DNA from: Candidatus Aalborgicola defluviihabitans
Lineage (GTDB): Bacteria > Pseudomonadota > Gammaproteobacteria > Burkholderiales > Burkholderiaceae_C
Length of the DNA stretch: 64,000 nucleotides
Assembly (NCBI GenBank): GCA_016705575.1
Contig: JADIXX010000001.1
Location: 1,079,501 to 1,143,500 of the forward strand
Direction of reading: 5' to 3'
Part shown: positions 1 to 8,794 of the stretch, in pieces
Layout of the letters: each line of letters opens with the position of its first letter
Numbering within the stretch: position 1 is the stretch's first letter
Program-made: the position numbers and the translations under genes
The notes under the pieces: generated by a model
Seen by the model: only the letters and a program-made list of their open reading frames with translations
What the model was told of the DNA's origin: nothing
The model's database searches: none

Positions 1-1130
1 ACGGTCATGCCTTCCTGAAGTGGGTAGCGCACACCCTGACGGCCATTCAGGCGGGTTTGCTCGGAAAGGCTTTCTGCAGCCCAGCCAGGACGCTTGACCG
101 CCACGGCGGCCGGCCCATAGACCTCGGTCAGACCGTACACGTGGGTGATGTCAAAGCCAATATTTGCCATACCCTCAATCATGGACGCCGGCGGGGCTGC
201 ACCCGCCACCATGCCACGCACCTTCTGTCGAATGCCCTCGCGCAGTTCGGCCGGTGCGGCAATCAACAGGTTGTGCACGATAGGTGCGGCGCAGTAGTGG
301 TCCACGCGATGTTCGCGCATGGCTTCCAGAATAGCGGGCGCGTCTACCCTGCGCAGACACACTTGGGTGCCACCCAGCATGGCAACCGTCCAGGCAAAAC
401 ACCAACCATTGCAGTGGAACAGTGGCAGCGTCCACAAGTAGGTCGGAAAGTGCGGCATCGTCCAGGTGGCGGCGTTGCATACCGCATTGAGGTACGCACC
501 ACGATGGTGGGTAACGACACCCTTGGGGTCACCGGTGGTGCCCGATGTGTAGCTCACCGCAATCGCATCCCACTCGTCAACGGGGCCGTCCAGACGCGCC
601 AGCGGTCCGTGGGCAAGCAACAGGGATTCGTACTCAAGTGTGCCCAGGGTCTCGCCATCGCCAGTGTATTCGCTATCGCAGACGTCAATGACGGTGATGC
701 TCCGTTGGTGTTCAGTGCGCAGCTGGTGCAGTGCCTCGCGCATGACGGGTGCGTACTCTCGGTCGGTAATCAGCACCTGGGCTTCGCAGTGCATCATCTG
801 CCAAGCTAGCAGGTGCGCATCGAGCCGGGTGTTGAGGGTATTGAGCACGGCATTGATGGCCGGCACGGCGTAGTGCGCCTCAATCATTTCGGGTGTATTG
901 GGCAGCATCACGCTGACCGTATTGCCACGCTGCACGCCCAGCACACGCAGCGCTGCGGCCAGGCGCGCCGAGCGCTCACGTGTCTGCGCCCAGGTGTAGC
1001 GACGCGCGCCATGCACGACGGCCGGCAAGTCACCAAATACTTCGGCACTGCGCTCCACAAAGCCGGTTGGCGACAGCGCAACGTAGTTGGCGGGATTCTT
1101 GTCAAGATCCTGATCGAAGATGGAATTCAC
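1..1130 (-). CDS. acyl-CoA synthetase (AMP-binding), 3' end outside window
   Basis: Activates a carboxylic acid to its CoA thioester through an acyl-adenylate. The visible 376 codons open with GTG at 1130, preceded by AGGAG, and read VNSIFDQDLDKNPANYVALS. The AMP-binding signature SYTSGTTGDPKGV lies near residue 190, followed by PLFHCNGWCF and HVYGLTEVYGPA, which fit the medium/long-chain acyl-CoA synthetase group of about 540 residues. The rest is beyond the left edge. It is divergent from the YeeE pair. Substrate cannot be told from sequence. Confidence 0.88.
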   Translation of the reverse strand, partial: MNSIFDQDLDKNPANYVALSPTGFVERSAEVFGDLPAVVHGARRYTWAQTRERSARLAAALRVLGVQRGNTVSVMLPNTPEMIEAHYAVPAINAVLNTLNTRLDAHLLAWQMMHCEAQVLITDREYAPVMREALHQLRTEHQRSITVIDVCDSEYTGDGETLGTLEYESLLLAHGPLARLDGPVDEWDAIAVSYTSGTTGDPKGVVTHHRGAYLNAVCNAATWTMPHFPTYLWTLPLFHCNGWCFAWTVAMLGGTQVCLRRVDAPAILEAMREHRVDHYCAAPIVHNLLIAAPAELREGIRQKVRGMVAGAAPPASMIEGMANIGFDITHVYGLTEVYGPAAVAVKRPGWAAESLSEQTRLNGRQGVRYPLQEGMT

Positions 1131-1266
1131 GCTGACTCCTGTAGTTTGCCCATGTTTGACCGATTTTTAACACGTTGCGCTTGCAATGTACCGGCAGATC
1201 GCTGGCAGCACGTTGCGGGTAGCCGCTGTATGCTTTCACCTTTTTGCGCAATACACGGGGGTCGGC

Positions 1267-1740
1267 ATGATGCAATCGCTTTTCCCGCTGGGCTGGGAAC
1301 ACTACCTGCTGGGCGGCCTTTTGATCGGAACCGGTGTAAGCCTGCTCTACCTGCTGACCGGCTGGGTGGGCGGTATGAGCACGGTGTTCAGCAGCACCTG
1401 GTCGTTCGTGTCGTCGCGGGCCTTCTTCCAGCAGGCCCGTTTTACGGACACACGTGCCTGGCGTCTGGTGTTTGCCGCCGGATTGATCGTGGGTGCTGCC
1501 ATCTGGTGGATCACTCTGGGGCCCAGCCCGCCGTTGCACACGGGCATTCCGCTGTGGCAACTCGGTGTCGGAGGCGTGCTGGTGGGTTTTGGAGCCCGGT
1601 TGTCGAACGGTTGCACGTCAGGCCACGGCATCTGCGGCCTGGGCTCATTACAGTGGCCTTCCCTGGTGGCGGTTCTGACCTTTATGGCCACGGGTTTCGC
1701 CACAGCCAACGCCGTTCTGTACCTGGGAGCACACGGATGA
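1267..1740 (+). CDS. YeeE/YedE-family membrane protein, first half (PmpA-like)
   Basis: A 157-residue integral membrane protein with four or five hydrophobic segments. The motif SNGCTSGHGICGLG near residue 115-130 is the signature of YeeE/YedE (TsuA-type) sulfur transporters, where conserved cysteines relay thiosulfate. Family knowledge: in PmpA/PmpB systems the transporter is split over two short genes. Start chosen at the MMQS methionine, because upstream in-frame codons are unlike the family. Its TGA overlaps the next ATG, so the halves are translated together. A sulfur-compound role is inferred. Confidence 0.85.
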   Translation: MMQSLFPLGWEHYLLGGLLIGTGVSLLYLLTGWVGGMSTVFSSTWSFVSSRAFFQQARFTDTRAWRLVFAAGLIVGAAIWWITLGPSPPLHTGIPLWQLGVGGVLVGFGARLSNGCTSGHGICGLGSLQWPSLVAVLTFMATGFATANAVLYLGAHG

Positions 1741-2159
1741 CGTCAAAACAATTCCTCGCCGTATTGGCCAGTGGCGCCCTGTTTGGCTTTGGCCTGGCGG
1801 TTTCCACCATGGTGTCGCCCGAAGTGGTTCTGAGCTTTTTGCGCTTTCAGGACTTTGGCCTGATGCTGGTTATGGGTGGTGCGGTGTGCGTGACCGTCAT
1901 CACCTACCAGTGGGCTCCGCGCGTGATGCGTCGCCCGATGCTGGGCGACCATTTTGCACACCGCCCTTCAGTGATGGACCGCGACACCCTCGTTGGCGCC
2001 GCCATTTTTGGCGCGGGCTGGGGCTTGTGCGGCGTATGCCCTGGGCCTGCGATTGCCGGGCTGGGCACGGGAAATATGGCGCTGCTGGTAGCACTGGGGG
2101 GTATCGCGGTGGGCGCCTATGTGCAGGGTTGGCTGGCAGACCAACGCACCAAGGCCTGA
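1737..2159 (+). CDS. YeeE/YedE-family membrane protein, second half (PmpB-like)
   Basis: 140 residues, starting with ATG inside the stop of the preceding gene (ATGA). It begins MTSKQFLAVLASGALFGFGL and carries GAGWGLCGVCPGPAIAGLG near residues 90-110, the cysteine-containing counterpart of the motif in the first half. The two proteins probably assemble as one channel for a reduced sulfur compound. No rhodanese or sulfur-oxidising gene adjoins them, so the substrate is not indicated. Confidence 0.85.
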   Translation: MTSKQFLAVLASGALFGFGLAVSTMVSPEVVLSFLRFQDFGLMLVMGGAVCVTVITYQWAPRVMRRPMLGDHFAHRPSVMDRDTLVGAAIFGAGWGLCGVCPGPAIAGLGTGNMALLVALGGIAVGAYVQGWLADQRTKA

Positions 2160-2384
2160 CACAGCACCAATGCGGTGTCGAATTGCAGCGACCGGCAGAG
2201 TGGGGCCAATGCTTCGGTCATAGCGCCCAAAGCCCATTCCAGTCATGATCGAGACAGTGCGAATGTCATCGTTCACGTTCGGGCATTCGCACAGGACACA
2301 ATGGATGTTTGCGCCATTCTCTGCAACCCGCCCCAGAACCGGTGTACAGTTTCGCCCACGTTCAACCCACAAGGTTTTATTCCT

Positions 2385-2870
2385 ATGCCCACCATTCGCA
2401 TTCTGTATTCTTCTCTGCTGGCTGTTGCACTGCTGACGCAGCCCGCATTCGCACAAAACAAGGCCGCCATCGGTAAATCCGCTTCTGAATTTTTGAAGCT
2501 CTCTGGAAGTTTGGCCGCCAGCCTGGCTGACCTGACCAAGCGCACCAAAACGGCATCTCCCAATGACAAGGACATGCTCAAGCTGGTAACCCAGCAACTT
2601 GCTCTGGTGGACGCCACCAACGACGGCGTACTGGCGTTGGGCGTGGTGGCTGCAGAAGTGCGTGACGCCGCCGACCTGACCATCGTCAAGAAGCATCTGG
2701 CCAACCGCTGCATCGCGCTCAAATCGTTGACCGATGGCACCGGCAAATACCTGGGCAGCCTGGTCTCCAACATCGCCGCGGTGGCCACCGTGGCCGAAGT
2801 AAAGAAAGCGCAAGATATCGTTGTGCAATTGGGGCAACATGCGCTGTGCAACCCCGGTTCTGGCAAGTAA
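2385..2870 (+). CDS. small exported protein, function unknown
   Basis: 161 residues. It starts at MPTIRILYSSLLAVALLTQ, a clear Sec signal peptide with likely cleavage after AFA-Q near residue 23. The mature part is helical, with no known motif and two cysteines near the C-terminal half. The 225 bases upstream hold no gene. The stop TAA overlaps the ATG of the next gene (TAATG), so it is probably cotranslated with the TPR protein and the patatin lipoprotein in a three-gene envelope unit. Confidence 0.7.
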   Translation: MPTIRILYSSLLAVALLTQPAFAQNKAAIGKSASEFLKLSGSLAASLADLTKRTKTASPNDKDMLKLVTQQLALVDATNDGVLALGVVAAEVRDAADLTIVKKHLANRCIALKSLTDGTGKYLGSLVSNIAAVATVAEVKKAQDIVVQLGQHALCNPGSGK

Positions 2871-4141
2871 TGAAAGACCAAATGACCATGCGTATTATTC
2901 AAGCAAGCACCCTATTGGCCTGTGTACTGGCCATTGGCCTCGTGAATGCCCAAACCGCCGCAACCCCTGCTGCGGCTGCTTCGGCACCCACTGCACCGGG
3001 TGTTCGCGCCAATTTGAGCGCACCGCTACTGGATGCGCAGAATCTCATCAAAGAGAACAAGTTTGCTGCCGCCAAAGAAAAACTCCAGATCGCCCAGGCA
3101 GTAGCAGACAAGACCCCCTACGAGTCCTACATCATCGACCGATTGGCATTGAGTATTGCCATAGGCGAAGAAGACGCCGCTGGTGCAACCAAATTGCTTG
3201 AGCAAATCCTGCAATTGGACAAGGCAGGTGCATGGCTCAAGGGGGACGAATCGCTGCGGTTAATGCAGGCGGTTGGCATTGTTCACTACCGCGCCAAGGA
3301 CTACACCAAGGCCGCTGCATGGATGGATCGCAATATCCAGGCCGGCGGAACCGAGCAAGCCGTCAAAGATGTGCGTATTCAATCGTTGTTGCTTGCAGGT
3401 AATCTGGCCCGTGGCAGTGATCTCATTGATGAAGAAATCGCACTGGACGAAAAGGCCAAAAAGACCCCTTCGCAAGCCCACCTGACGATGCTGGCACAGG
3501 CCCGCACGAACCTCAAGGACACGGCCGCCTCGACCCGGGCGCTGGAGAAGCTGGTTCAGTACTACCCCACAAAGGAACATTGGCGCTCGCTGATCAACCG
3601 TCTGCTGAACCGCTCCGACCTGTCCATCCGCCTGCAACTTGACACTTTGCGGCTGGCTTTTTTCACCCGCGCCCTAGAAGATGCGGTGGACTATACGGAC
3701 TACATTGAACTGGCCCAAAAGGCGGGCTATTCCGCTGAAGGCCTGAGCGCTTATGAGCGAGGTGCGGCCGAAGGACTATTGGGAAACACCGACGCCCACA
3801 AGAAGCTGCGCACCAAGCTGGCCCACGAGGTCGAACAAGACCGCAAGACTCTGGCAGCTGACACCATCAGTGCATTGAAGAAGCCCGACGGCTTTGCCCT
3901 GTTCAACCTGGGCTTTAACCAGGTGGGCATGCAGCAGTTCGACAAGGGGCTGGAGTTGATGGAAAAAGGCGTTGCCAAGGGCATCCCCAAGCACCCAGAA
4001 GATGCCCGCCTGCACCTGGCGGTTGCCTATGCCCAGGCCGGTCAGAACGACAAGGCTCTGCAAACATTTGCCACGGTTTCCGGCCCTGAAGGCCTGGACG
4101 ACTTGGTGCGCTATTGGACCTGGGCTGTTCGCAAGCCTTGA
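2870..4141 (+). CDS. exported tetratricopeptide-repeat protein
   Basis: About 423 residues. The start could be 2870 (coupled TAATG) or 2882; both precede the signal peptide MRIIQASTLLACVLAIGL with cleavage near NAQT. An Ala-rich linker is followed by helical repeats, for example AVGIVHYRAKDYTKAAAWMD and HLAVAYAQAGQNDKALQTFA, typical of TPR scaffolds. It is probably periplasmic and mediates protein contacts. It overlaps the patatin gene downstream by four bases (TTGA), so the two may act together. Function unassigned. Confidence 0.75.
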   Translation: MKDQMTMRIIQASTLLACVLAIGLVNAQTAATPAAAASAPTAPGVRANLSAPLLDAQNLIKENKFAAAKEKLQIAQAVADKTPYESYIIDRLALSIAIGEEDAAGATKLLEQILQLDKAGAWLKGDESLRLMQAVGIVHYRAKDYTKAAAWMDRNIQAGGTEQAVKDVRIQSLLLAGNLARGSDLIDEEIALDEKAKKTPSQAHLTMLAQARTNLKDTAASTRALEKLVQYYPTKEHWRSLINRLLNRSDLSIRLQLDTLRLAFFTRALEDAVDYTDYIELAQKAGYSAEGLSAYERGAAEGLLGNTDAHKKLRTKLAHEVEQDRKTLAADTISALKKPDGFALFNLGFNQVGMQQFDKGLELMEKGVAKGIPKHPEDARLHLAVAYAQAGQNDKALQTFATVSGPEGLDDLVRYWTWAVRKP

Positions 4142-5559
4142 GCCATTTCACTGGCTGGCGGAGATGGGTGGGCCTGGTATTGCTAGGCCTGTTCGTATTG
4201 CTGGGCGGCTGTACCACGCTGATACTGCCACCCAAACCGGCCGCGCTACTGGACACCGTCAGCCCCCAATACGGCTACCGTTTCTCCAACCTATCGCCCG
4301 GACCGGACAATAGTGATGGTCTTTTTGTGGTGTTGTCCATCTCGGGAGGCGGCACGCGATCAGCAGCGCTAGCCTACGGCGTGCTGCAAAAACTGCGTGA
4401 CACTCCCATCCACTGGAATGGCAAGCCACGGCGCTTGCTCGATGAGATTGACGTCATCAACTCGGTCTCGGGTGGCAGTTATGCTGCGGCGTACTTCGGA
4501 TTGCATGGCGACGCCTTCTTCTCGGAATTTCCTGAGCGCTTTCTCTATGCCGACTTTCAGACCGAGCTATGGGACCACTACGTGTCTGTCAACGGCATGG
4601 CCCAAGTGCTGGGCTGGTCCAACAACGACCGGGTAGATTTGCTCAGCGCCATCATCGAGCGGCGCCTGTTCACTGGCAAAACCTATGCCGACCTGCTGGC
4701 CCGTCGGCAACGCCCCTTGATAGTGATCCACGCCACCGATTTGAACCGCGGCGCCGACTTTCAGTTCACCCAGGACCAGTTCGACCCGCTGTGCACTGAC
4801 CTATCCACCCTGCCGATTTCGCGCGCGGTAGCTGCTTCCAGTGCAGTGCCCATTCTGTTTGGACCGGTGACCTTGAAAAACCACGGTGGGCATTGCGGCT
4901 ACAAGCAGCCCCACTGGGTGCAGCAAGCAACCGGGGGTACACAGGACGAGTCCTGGGCCTTGCGCGCACAACGCCATGCCGCCGACTTTGACTCGTACCT
5001 GAATTCCAGCGAAACCGATGGCCGCCCTTGGATTCACCTGATCGACGGTGGCGTGTCGGACAACCTGGGTCTGCGCGGGCCACTGGAATCCAGCGTGATG
5101 CGAGGTGGCTTCGGGCCGTTGCTCAAACGCATGGGTGTGAGCGGAGTGCGCAAGGTGGTTTTTCTGGTGGTAAGCGCCGAGGTACTACCGGACTCAGGCA
5201 TTGACCAAACGGGCGAGCCACCCAGCATCCGTCAGATGGCTTCTGCCGTGTTGGATGCATTGATGAACAATATTTCGTTCGAAACGAAAACTTGGCTCCG
5301 AACCAGCTTCCATTACTGGCGCCAGGAAGCACTGGAGCTATCCCGCCAGCCAGACAGCCCCTACGACGGCGTGCCCGAGTTTTACCTGATCGAAACAAGC
5401 CTACAAGACATTGCCGACAAAACCCAGCGCGACCGGATGATGGCAGTGCCTACGACCTTCAAATTAGCGCCTGAGCAGGTGCGCGCACTGGTCAGTGTCG
5501 GCGGGGATTTACTGGACCAGGCCCCTGAGTTTCAACGGTTGGTGAAAGACCTTCAGTAG
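4138..5559 (+). CDS. patatin-like phospholipase lipoprotein
   Basis: About 473 residues, predicted lipoprotein: a hydrophobic N-terminus ends in the lipobox LLGGC. Patatin features in order: oxyanion glycines SISGGGTRSAALAYG (residues ~70-85), nucleophile motif SVSGGSYAAAY (~110), and the dyad aspartate in LIDGGVSDNLG (~300). It should hydrolyse acyl esters at the envelope. Start uncertain: TTG at 4138 overlaps the stop of the TPR gene; TTG 4114 and GTG 4168 are alternatives. Confidence 0.82.
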   Translation: MSHFTGWRRWVGLVLLGLFVLLGGCTTLILPPKPAALLDTVSPQYGYRFSNLSPGPDNSDGLFVVLSISGGGTRSAALAYGVLQKLRDTPIHWNGKPRRLLDEIDVINSVSGGSYAAAYFGLHGDAFFSEFPERFLYADFQTELWDHYVSVNGMAQVLGWSNNDRVDLLSAIIERRLFTGKTYADLLARRQRPLIVIHATDLNRGADFQFTQDQFDPLCTDLSTLPISRAVAASSAVPILFGPVTLKNHGGHCGYKQPHWVQQATGGTQDESWALRAQRHAADFDSYLNSSETDGRPWIHLIDGGVSDNLGLRGPLESSVMRGGFGPLLKRMGVSGVRKVVFLVVSAEVLPDSGIDQTGEPPSIRQMASAVLDALMNNISFETKTWLRTSFHYWRQEALELSRQPDSPYDGVPEFYLIETSLQDIADKTQRDRMMAVPTTFKLAPEQVRALVSVGGDLLDQAPEFQRLVKDLQ

Positions 5560-5586
5560 CAAAATTACCATCGGTCAAATTGGCCT

Positions 5587-5632
5587 CTAGCCCTCGTGTA
5601 AATTTACTTGGTAGCTATACTATTAATAGCAT
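5587..5632 (-). repeat. 46-nt dispersed element, copy 1 (intergenic)
   Basis: Core of a 46-nt element, running from ATGCTATTAATAG to ACGAGGGCTAG on the minus strand and followed by AGGCC. It is the only copy outside a gene and probably the least constrained one. It lies just after the patatin stop and aligns without gaps to six other copies in this window. Confidence 0.85.
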
Positions 5633-5762
5633 TTTTCGATTGGACTGACTATGGATTGGCTCAGTTCACATCACTCCAATTAAACCAATAGGTCAATAGT
5701 TTGATTCAGCCAAAGGAACGTCGACTCTCGTAGGGCGCGTTCGAGAGGCGCTTCCGCTTTTC

Positions 5763-5791
5763 TTGTAGACTTCAATTCTTGGTGATAAGAT
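5763..5791 (+). promoter_or_regulatory. predicted sigma-70 promoter of the efflux operon
   Basis: TTGTAG, a 17-base spacer and TAAGAT, about 40 bases before the GTG start of the TetR gene. The -10 runs directly into the palindrome at 5791-5806, so a bound repressor would cover the start site. Prediction from sequence only. Confidence 0.5.
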
Positions 5792-5806
5792 AGTAATTAA
5801 TTACTA
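5791..5806. promoter_or_regulatory. 16-bp perfect palindrome, candidate TetR operator
   Basis: TAGTAATTAATTACTA is a perfect inverted repeat in the otherwise AT-rich leader of the TetR gene, overlapping the end of the predicted -10. Size and position suit a TetR dimer repressing its own operon. Confidence 0.6.
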
Positions 5807-5828
5807 CCTTTTACAAGGATCTTCCTCC

Positions 5829-6437
5829 GTGGATACCCCTACAAAGAACCTTCCGGCACATGAACGACGTGCAATGACCGTCGAATCCGTCGTCGAACTT
5901 GCCGGCATACAAAATCCTAGCGAGATCACCACTGCAGCGATTGCCAAACACATGAACCTGACCCAAGGCGCGCTGTTTCGGCACTTCCCGAGCAAAGAAG
6001 CCATTTGGCAGGCGGTCATGGAGTGGGTGGCCGAACGACTTCTGACACGAATTGATCGTTCGACTCAAGGGATCGAGTCACCCTTGGCCGCCATGGAGGC
6101 CATGTTCATGAGTCATATCGAATTTGTGGCGGAGCACCCCGGTGTGCCCAGGATGATGTTTGGCGAGCTTCAACGTGCCGAATCGACGCCGGCCAAGCGC
6201 ATGGTGCAGACCTTGATTCAACGTTACAGCGAGCGTCTGCTTCGTCTCGTTGAGCAAGGCAAGGCAAACGGTGAGTTGTCTTTCTCACTGGATAGCGAGG
6301 CTGCAGCGACGCTGTTCATTGGCACGATTCAGGGATTGATCATGCAGTCACTGCTCGCTGGTGATGTGACAAAAATGCAGCGCGATGCGCCAAGAGTATT
6401 TGCAATCTACCGACGTGGTATCAGGAGTACACAATGA
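5829..6437 (+). CDS. TetR-family transcriptional regulator
   Basis: 202 residues, GTG start with AAGGA nine bases upstream. The N-terminal helix-turn-helix reads TTAAIAKHMNLTQGALFRHF followed by PSKEAIW, the standard TetR pattern. The C-terminal half is a helical ligand domain. It is the first gene of a four-gene operon with the HlyD adaptor (ATGA overlap), permease and ATPase, and presumably represses it through the palindrome at its promoter. The inducer is unknown. Confidence 0.88.
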   Translation: MDTPTKNLPAHERRAMTVESVVELAGIQNPSEITTAAIAKHMNLTQGALFRHFPSKEAIWQAVMEWVAERLLTRIDRSTQGIESPLAAMEAMFMSHIEFVAEHPGVPRMMFGELQRAESTPAKRMVQTLIQRYSERLLRLVEQGKANGELSFSLDSEAAATLFIGTIQGLIMQSLLAGDVTKMQRDAPRVFAIYRRGIRSTQ

Positions 6438-7585
6438 AAAAATTACCTTTGCAAAGTCGCACACTGGCACTGCTGGCCGTCATCGTTTTCTTGCTCGTGG
6501 TCTTCATCTATGTGGGTCTGCGATCTGGACCGCTCGCACCGGTTGCAGTCACGCTTGCAACCGTTGAGTCAAGGGCGGTCACGCCAGCGTTGTTTGGCAT
6601 CGGCACGGTAGAGGCGCGCTACACCTACAAGATCGGGCCCACATTCGCCGGGCGTGTCAAAAGCCTGGATGTGCATGTGGGAGATCAGGTCAAGGCCGGA
6701 CAGGTGCTTGGTGAGATGGAGCCGGTTGATCTCGATGACCGGGTTCGCTCACAAAACTCTTCTTTCAAGCGTTCAGAGGCGGCTTTGCGCGAGGCAGAGG
6801 CTCGGCAAATCTACGCACAAACCCAGGCACGCCGCTACGAGCAACTGTTTGCAGTGCGCTCAGTGAGCGAGGAAATGGTAACCACCAAGCGCCAGGAACT
6901 GCAGATTGCCGATGCAGCAGTATCTGCCGCTCGGGAAGACAGTGCCCGCACACGCTCAGACCGCGAAGGGCTGGTCGCGCAGAGGAGCAATCTGCGCCTG
7001 ATCGCGCCGGTCGATGGCGTGGTCGCCGTGCGGGATGCCGACCCTGGCACGACCATCGTTGCTGGCCAGGCGGTGGTAGAAATCATCGACACCAAAAGCC
7101 TGTGGGTCAACGTACGCTTCGACCAGATTAGCGCATCAGGGCTGACCGGAGAACTACCGGCACGCATCGTTTTGCGTTCCCGCAGCGGCCAGACATTGAA
7201 GGGCCGGGTGCTGCGCGTAGAGCCCAAGGCAGATGCAATAACAGAGGAAATGCTGGCTAAAGTGGTCTTCGATACCATCCCACAACCGCTGCCGCCGATG
7301 GGTGAACTGGCCGAGGTTACGGTCGATCTGCCGGCGCTTGCAGCGGCGCCAACCATCTCCAATGCTGCCGTCCAGCGCGAAGGCGACAAGGTCGGTGTCT
7401 GGCAAATCGTCGACGGCGACCTGCGTTTTTCCCCAATCAAACTCGGCGTTTCGGACCTGAATGGTTTCGTACAGGTCCGCGACGGACTCAATGTGGGCGA
7501 CCAAATTGTCACCTATAGCGAAAAGAAGCTGACGCAGAAGAGCCGCATCCACACCGTCGACCGGATTCCGGGAGTGTCTCGATGA
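6434..7585 (+). CDS. HlyD-type periplasmic adaptor of an ABC efflux pump
   Basis: 383 residues: one N-terminal membrane anchor (residues ~8-30), a first lipoyl half with FAGRVKSLDVHVGDQVKAGQ, a helical hairpin (~100-190), the second lipoyl half LIAPVDGVVAVRDADPGTTI, and a beta-barrel region. It should link the inner-membrane FtsX-like permease to the envelope. It overlaps both neighbours by four bases. The set resembles MacA/DevB-type exporters. Cargo unknown; no outer-membrane channel is encoded nearby. Confidence 0.88.
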   Translation: MKKLPLQSRTLALLAVIVFLLVVFIYVGLRSGPLAPVAVTLATVESRAVTPALFGIGTVEARYTYKIGPTFAGRVKSLDVHVGDQVKAGQVLGEMEPVDLDDRVRSQNSSFKRSEAALREAEARQIYAQTQARRYEQLFAVRSVSEEMVTTKRQELQIADAAVSAAREDSARTRSDREGLVAQRSNLRLIAPVDGVVAVRDADPGTTIVAGQAVVEIIDTKSLWVNVRFDQISASGLTGELPARIVLRSRSGQTLKGRVLRVEPKADAITEEMLAKVVFDTIPQPLPPMGELAEVTVDLPALAAAPTISNAAVQREGDKVGVWQIVDGDLRFSPIKLGVSDLNGFVQVRDGLNVGDQIVTYSEKKLTQKSRIHTVDRIPGVSR

Positions 7586-8793
7586 TTAGCCTGGCCGGAC
7601 GCGACATTCTCCATTCCTGGGGAAAGTTCGTCTTCACCGGTGTCGGCCTGGGTCTGCTGATTGGTGTCACGCTGGTCATGGCGGGCGTGTACCGGGGCAT
7701 GGTGGATGACGGCAAAGCATTGCTCGACAACAGTGGCGCTGACTTGTGGGTAGTGCAACGCGACACGCTAGGCCCCTATGCGGAGTCATCCAGCATCAAC
7801 GACGGCACATATCGCACGATCCTGGCCATGCCGGGCGTCGCCCGGGCTTCGAACATTACCTACCTGACCATGCAGGTGCGCAAAGACGAAGTCAAGAGCG
7901 ATGTACGTGCCATGATCGTAGGCATCGCGCCGGGCGAATTGGGAGTCACACCTGGTTGGCCGCCGTATCTTGTCGCAGGACGCCAGCTTACCCGCGGTCA
8001 CTATGAGGCGGTGGCAGACATCGCATCCGGCTTCAAACTCGGAGATCGCATTGCCATCCGGCGCAACCACTACACCATCGTGGGTTTGACCCGGCGCATG
8101 GTGTCCTCCAGTGGCGACCCGATGCTATTTATCCCGCTCAAGGACGCCCAGGAGGCGCAATTCCTCAAAGACAACGATGCGATTTGGCAAAGCCGACGGC
8201 GCACCGAAGCCAACCCCGCCTTTAATCGAGCAGGCGTTCCCGGTCTACTCGATGCGGTAATTGCTTCGCAAAGCACCAATGCTTTTGTCAATGCCGTATT
8301 GGTCACACTCAAACCCGGCCACGCACCAGACGAGGTGGCCGAATCCATCCGGCGCTGGAAGCGTTTGACGGTCTACACCCGGGCGCAGATGGAGGACATC
8401 CTCGTCGGCAAATTGATCGCCACCTCGGCCAAGCAGATCGGCATGTTCCTGGCCATTTTGGCCATTGTCAGCGCCGCCATTGTGGCGTTCATCATCTATT
8501 CGCTAACAATGGACAAGATCCGTGAGATCGCGGTGTTGAAGCTCATCGGCACCCGCAACCGGACCATCGCCGCAATGATCCTTCAACAGGCTCTCGCCTT
8601 GGGCGTGATCGGCTTTGTGGTCGGCAAGATCACTGCGACGTTTGCAGCACCGCTCTTCCCAAAGTATGTGCTGTTGATACCGTTCGACACCATCGCCGGT
8701 TTTTTCGCCGTACTCGTGATTTGTGTTCTGGCCAGCCTCGTCGCCATTCGCATGGCACTCAAGGTCGATCCGGCCGAAGCGATTGGAGGGTGA
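7582..8793 (+). CDS. ABC transporter permease, FtsX/MacB type
   Basis: 403 residues. One N-terminal membrane helix (FVFTGVGLGLLIGVTLVMAG), a large periplasmic MacB-PCD domain (residues ~45-270), then three C-terminal helices with the conserved stretch MDKIREIAVLKLIGTRNRTI. This is the layout of DevC/MacB mechanotransmission permeases, which do not move substrate through the membrane but drive the adaptor. It overlaps the adaptor stop and is followed one base later by the ATPase. Confidence 0.88.
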   Translation: MISLAGRDILHSWGKFVFTGVGLGLLIGVTLVMAGVYRGMVDDGKALLDNSGADLWVVQRDTLGPYAESSSINDGTYRTILAMPGVARASNITYLTMQVRKDEVKSDVRAMIVGIAPGELGVTPGWPPYLVAGRQLTRGHYEAVADIASGFKLGDRIAIRRNHYTIVGLTRRMVSSSGDPMLFIPLKDAQEAQFLKDNDAIWQSRRRTEANPAFNRAGVPGLLDAVIASQSTNAFVNAVLVTLKPGHAPDEVAESIRRWKRLTVYTRAQMEDILVGKLIATSAKQIGMFLAILAIVSAAIVAFIIYSLTMDKIREIAVLKLIGTRNRTIAAMILQQALALGVIGFVVGKITATFAAPLFPKYVLLIPFDTIAGFFAVLVICVLASLVAIRMALKVDPAEAIGG

Positions 8794-8794
8794 G

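Noticed and set aside
813..2159. 448-codon frame reading into the second YeeE gene
   Set aside because: Only its last 140 codons match a family; the earlier part overlaps the acyl-CoA synthetase on the other strand and the first YeeE gene in another frame.
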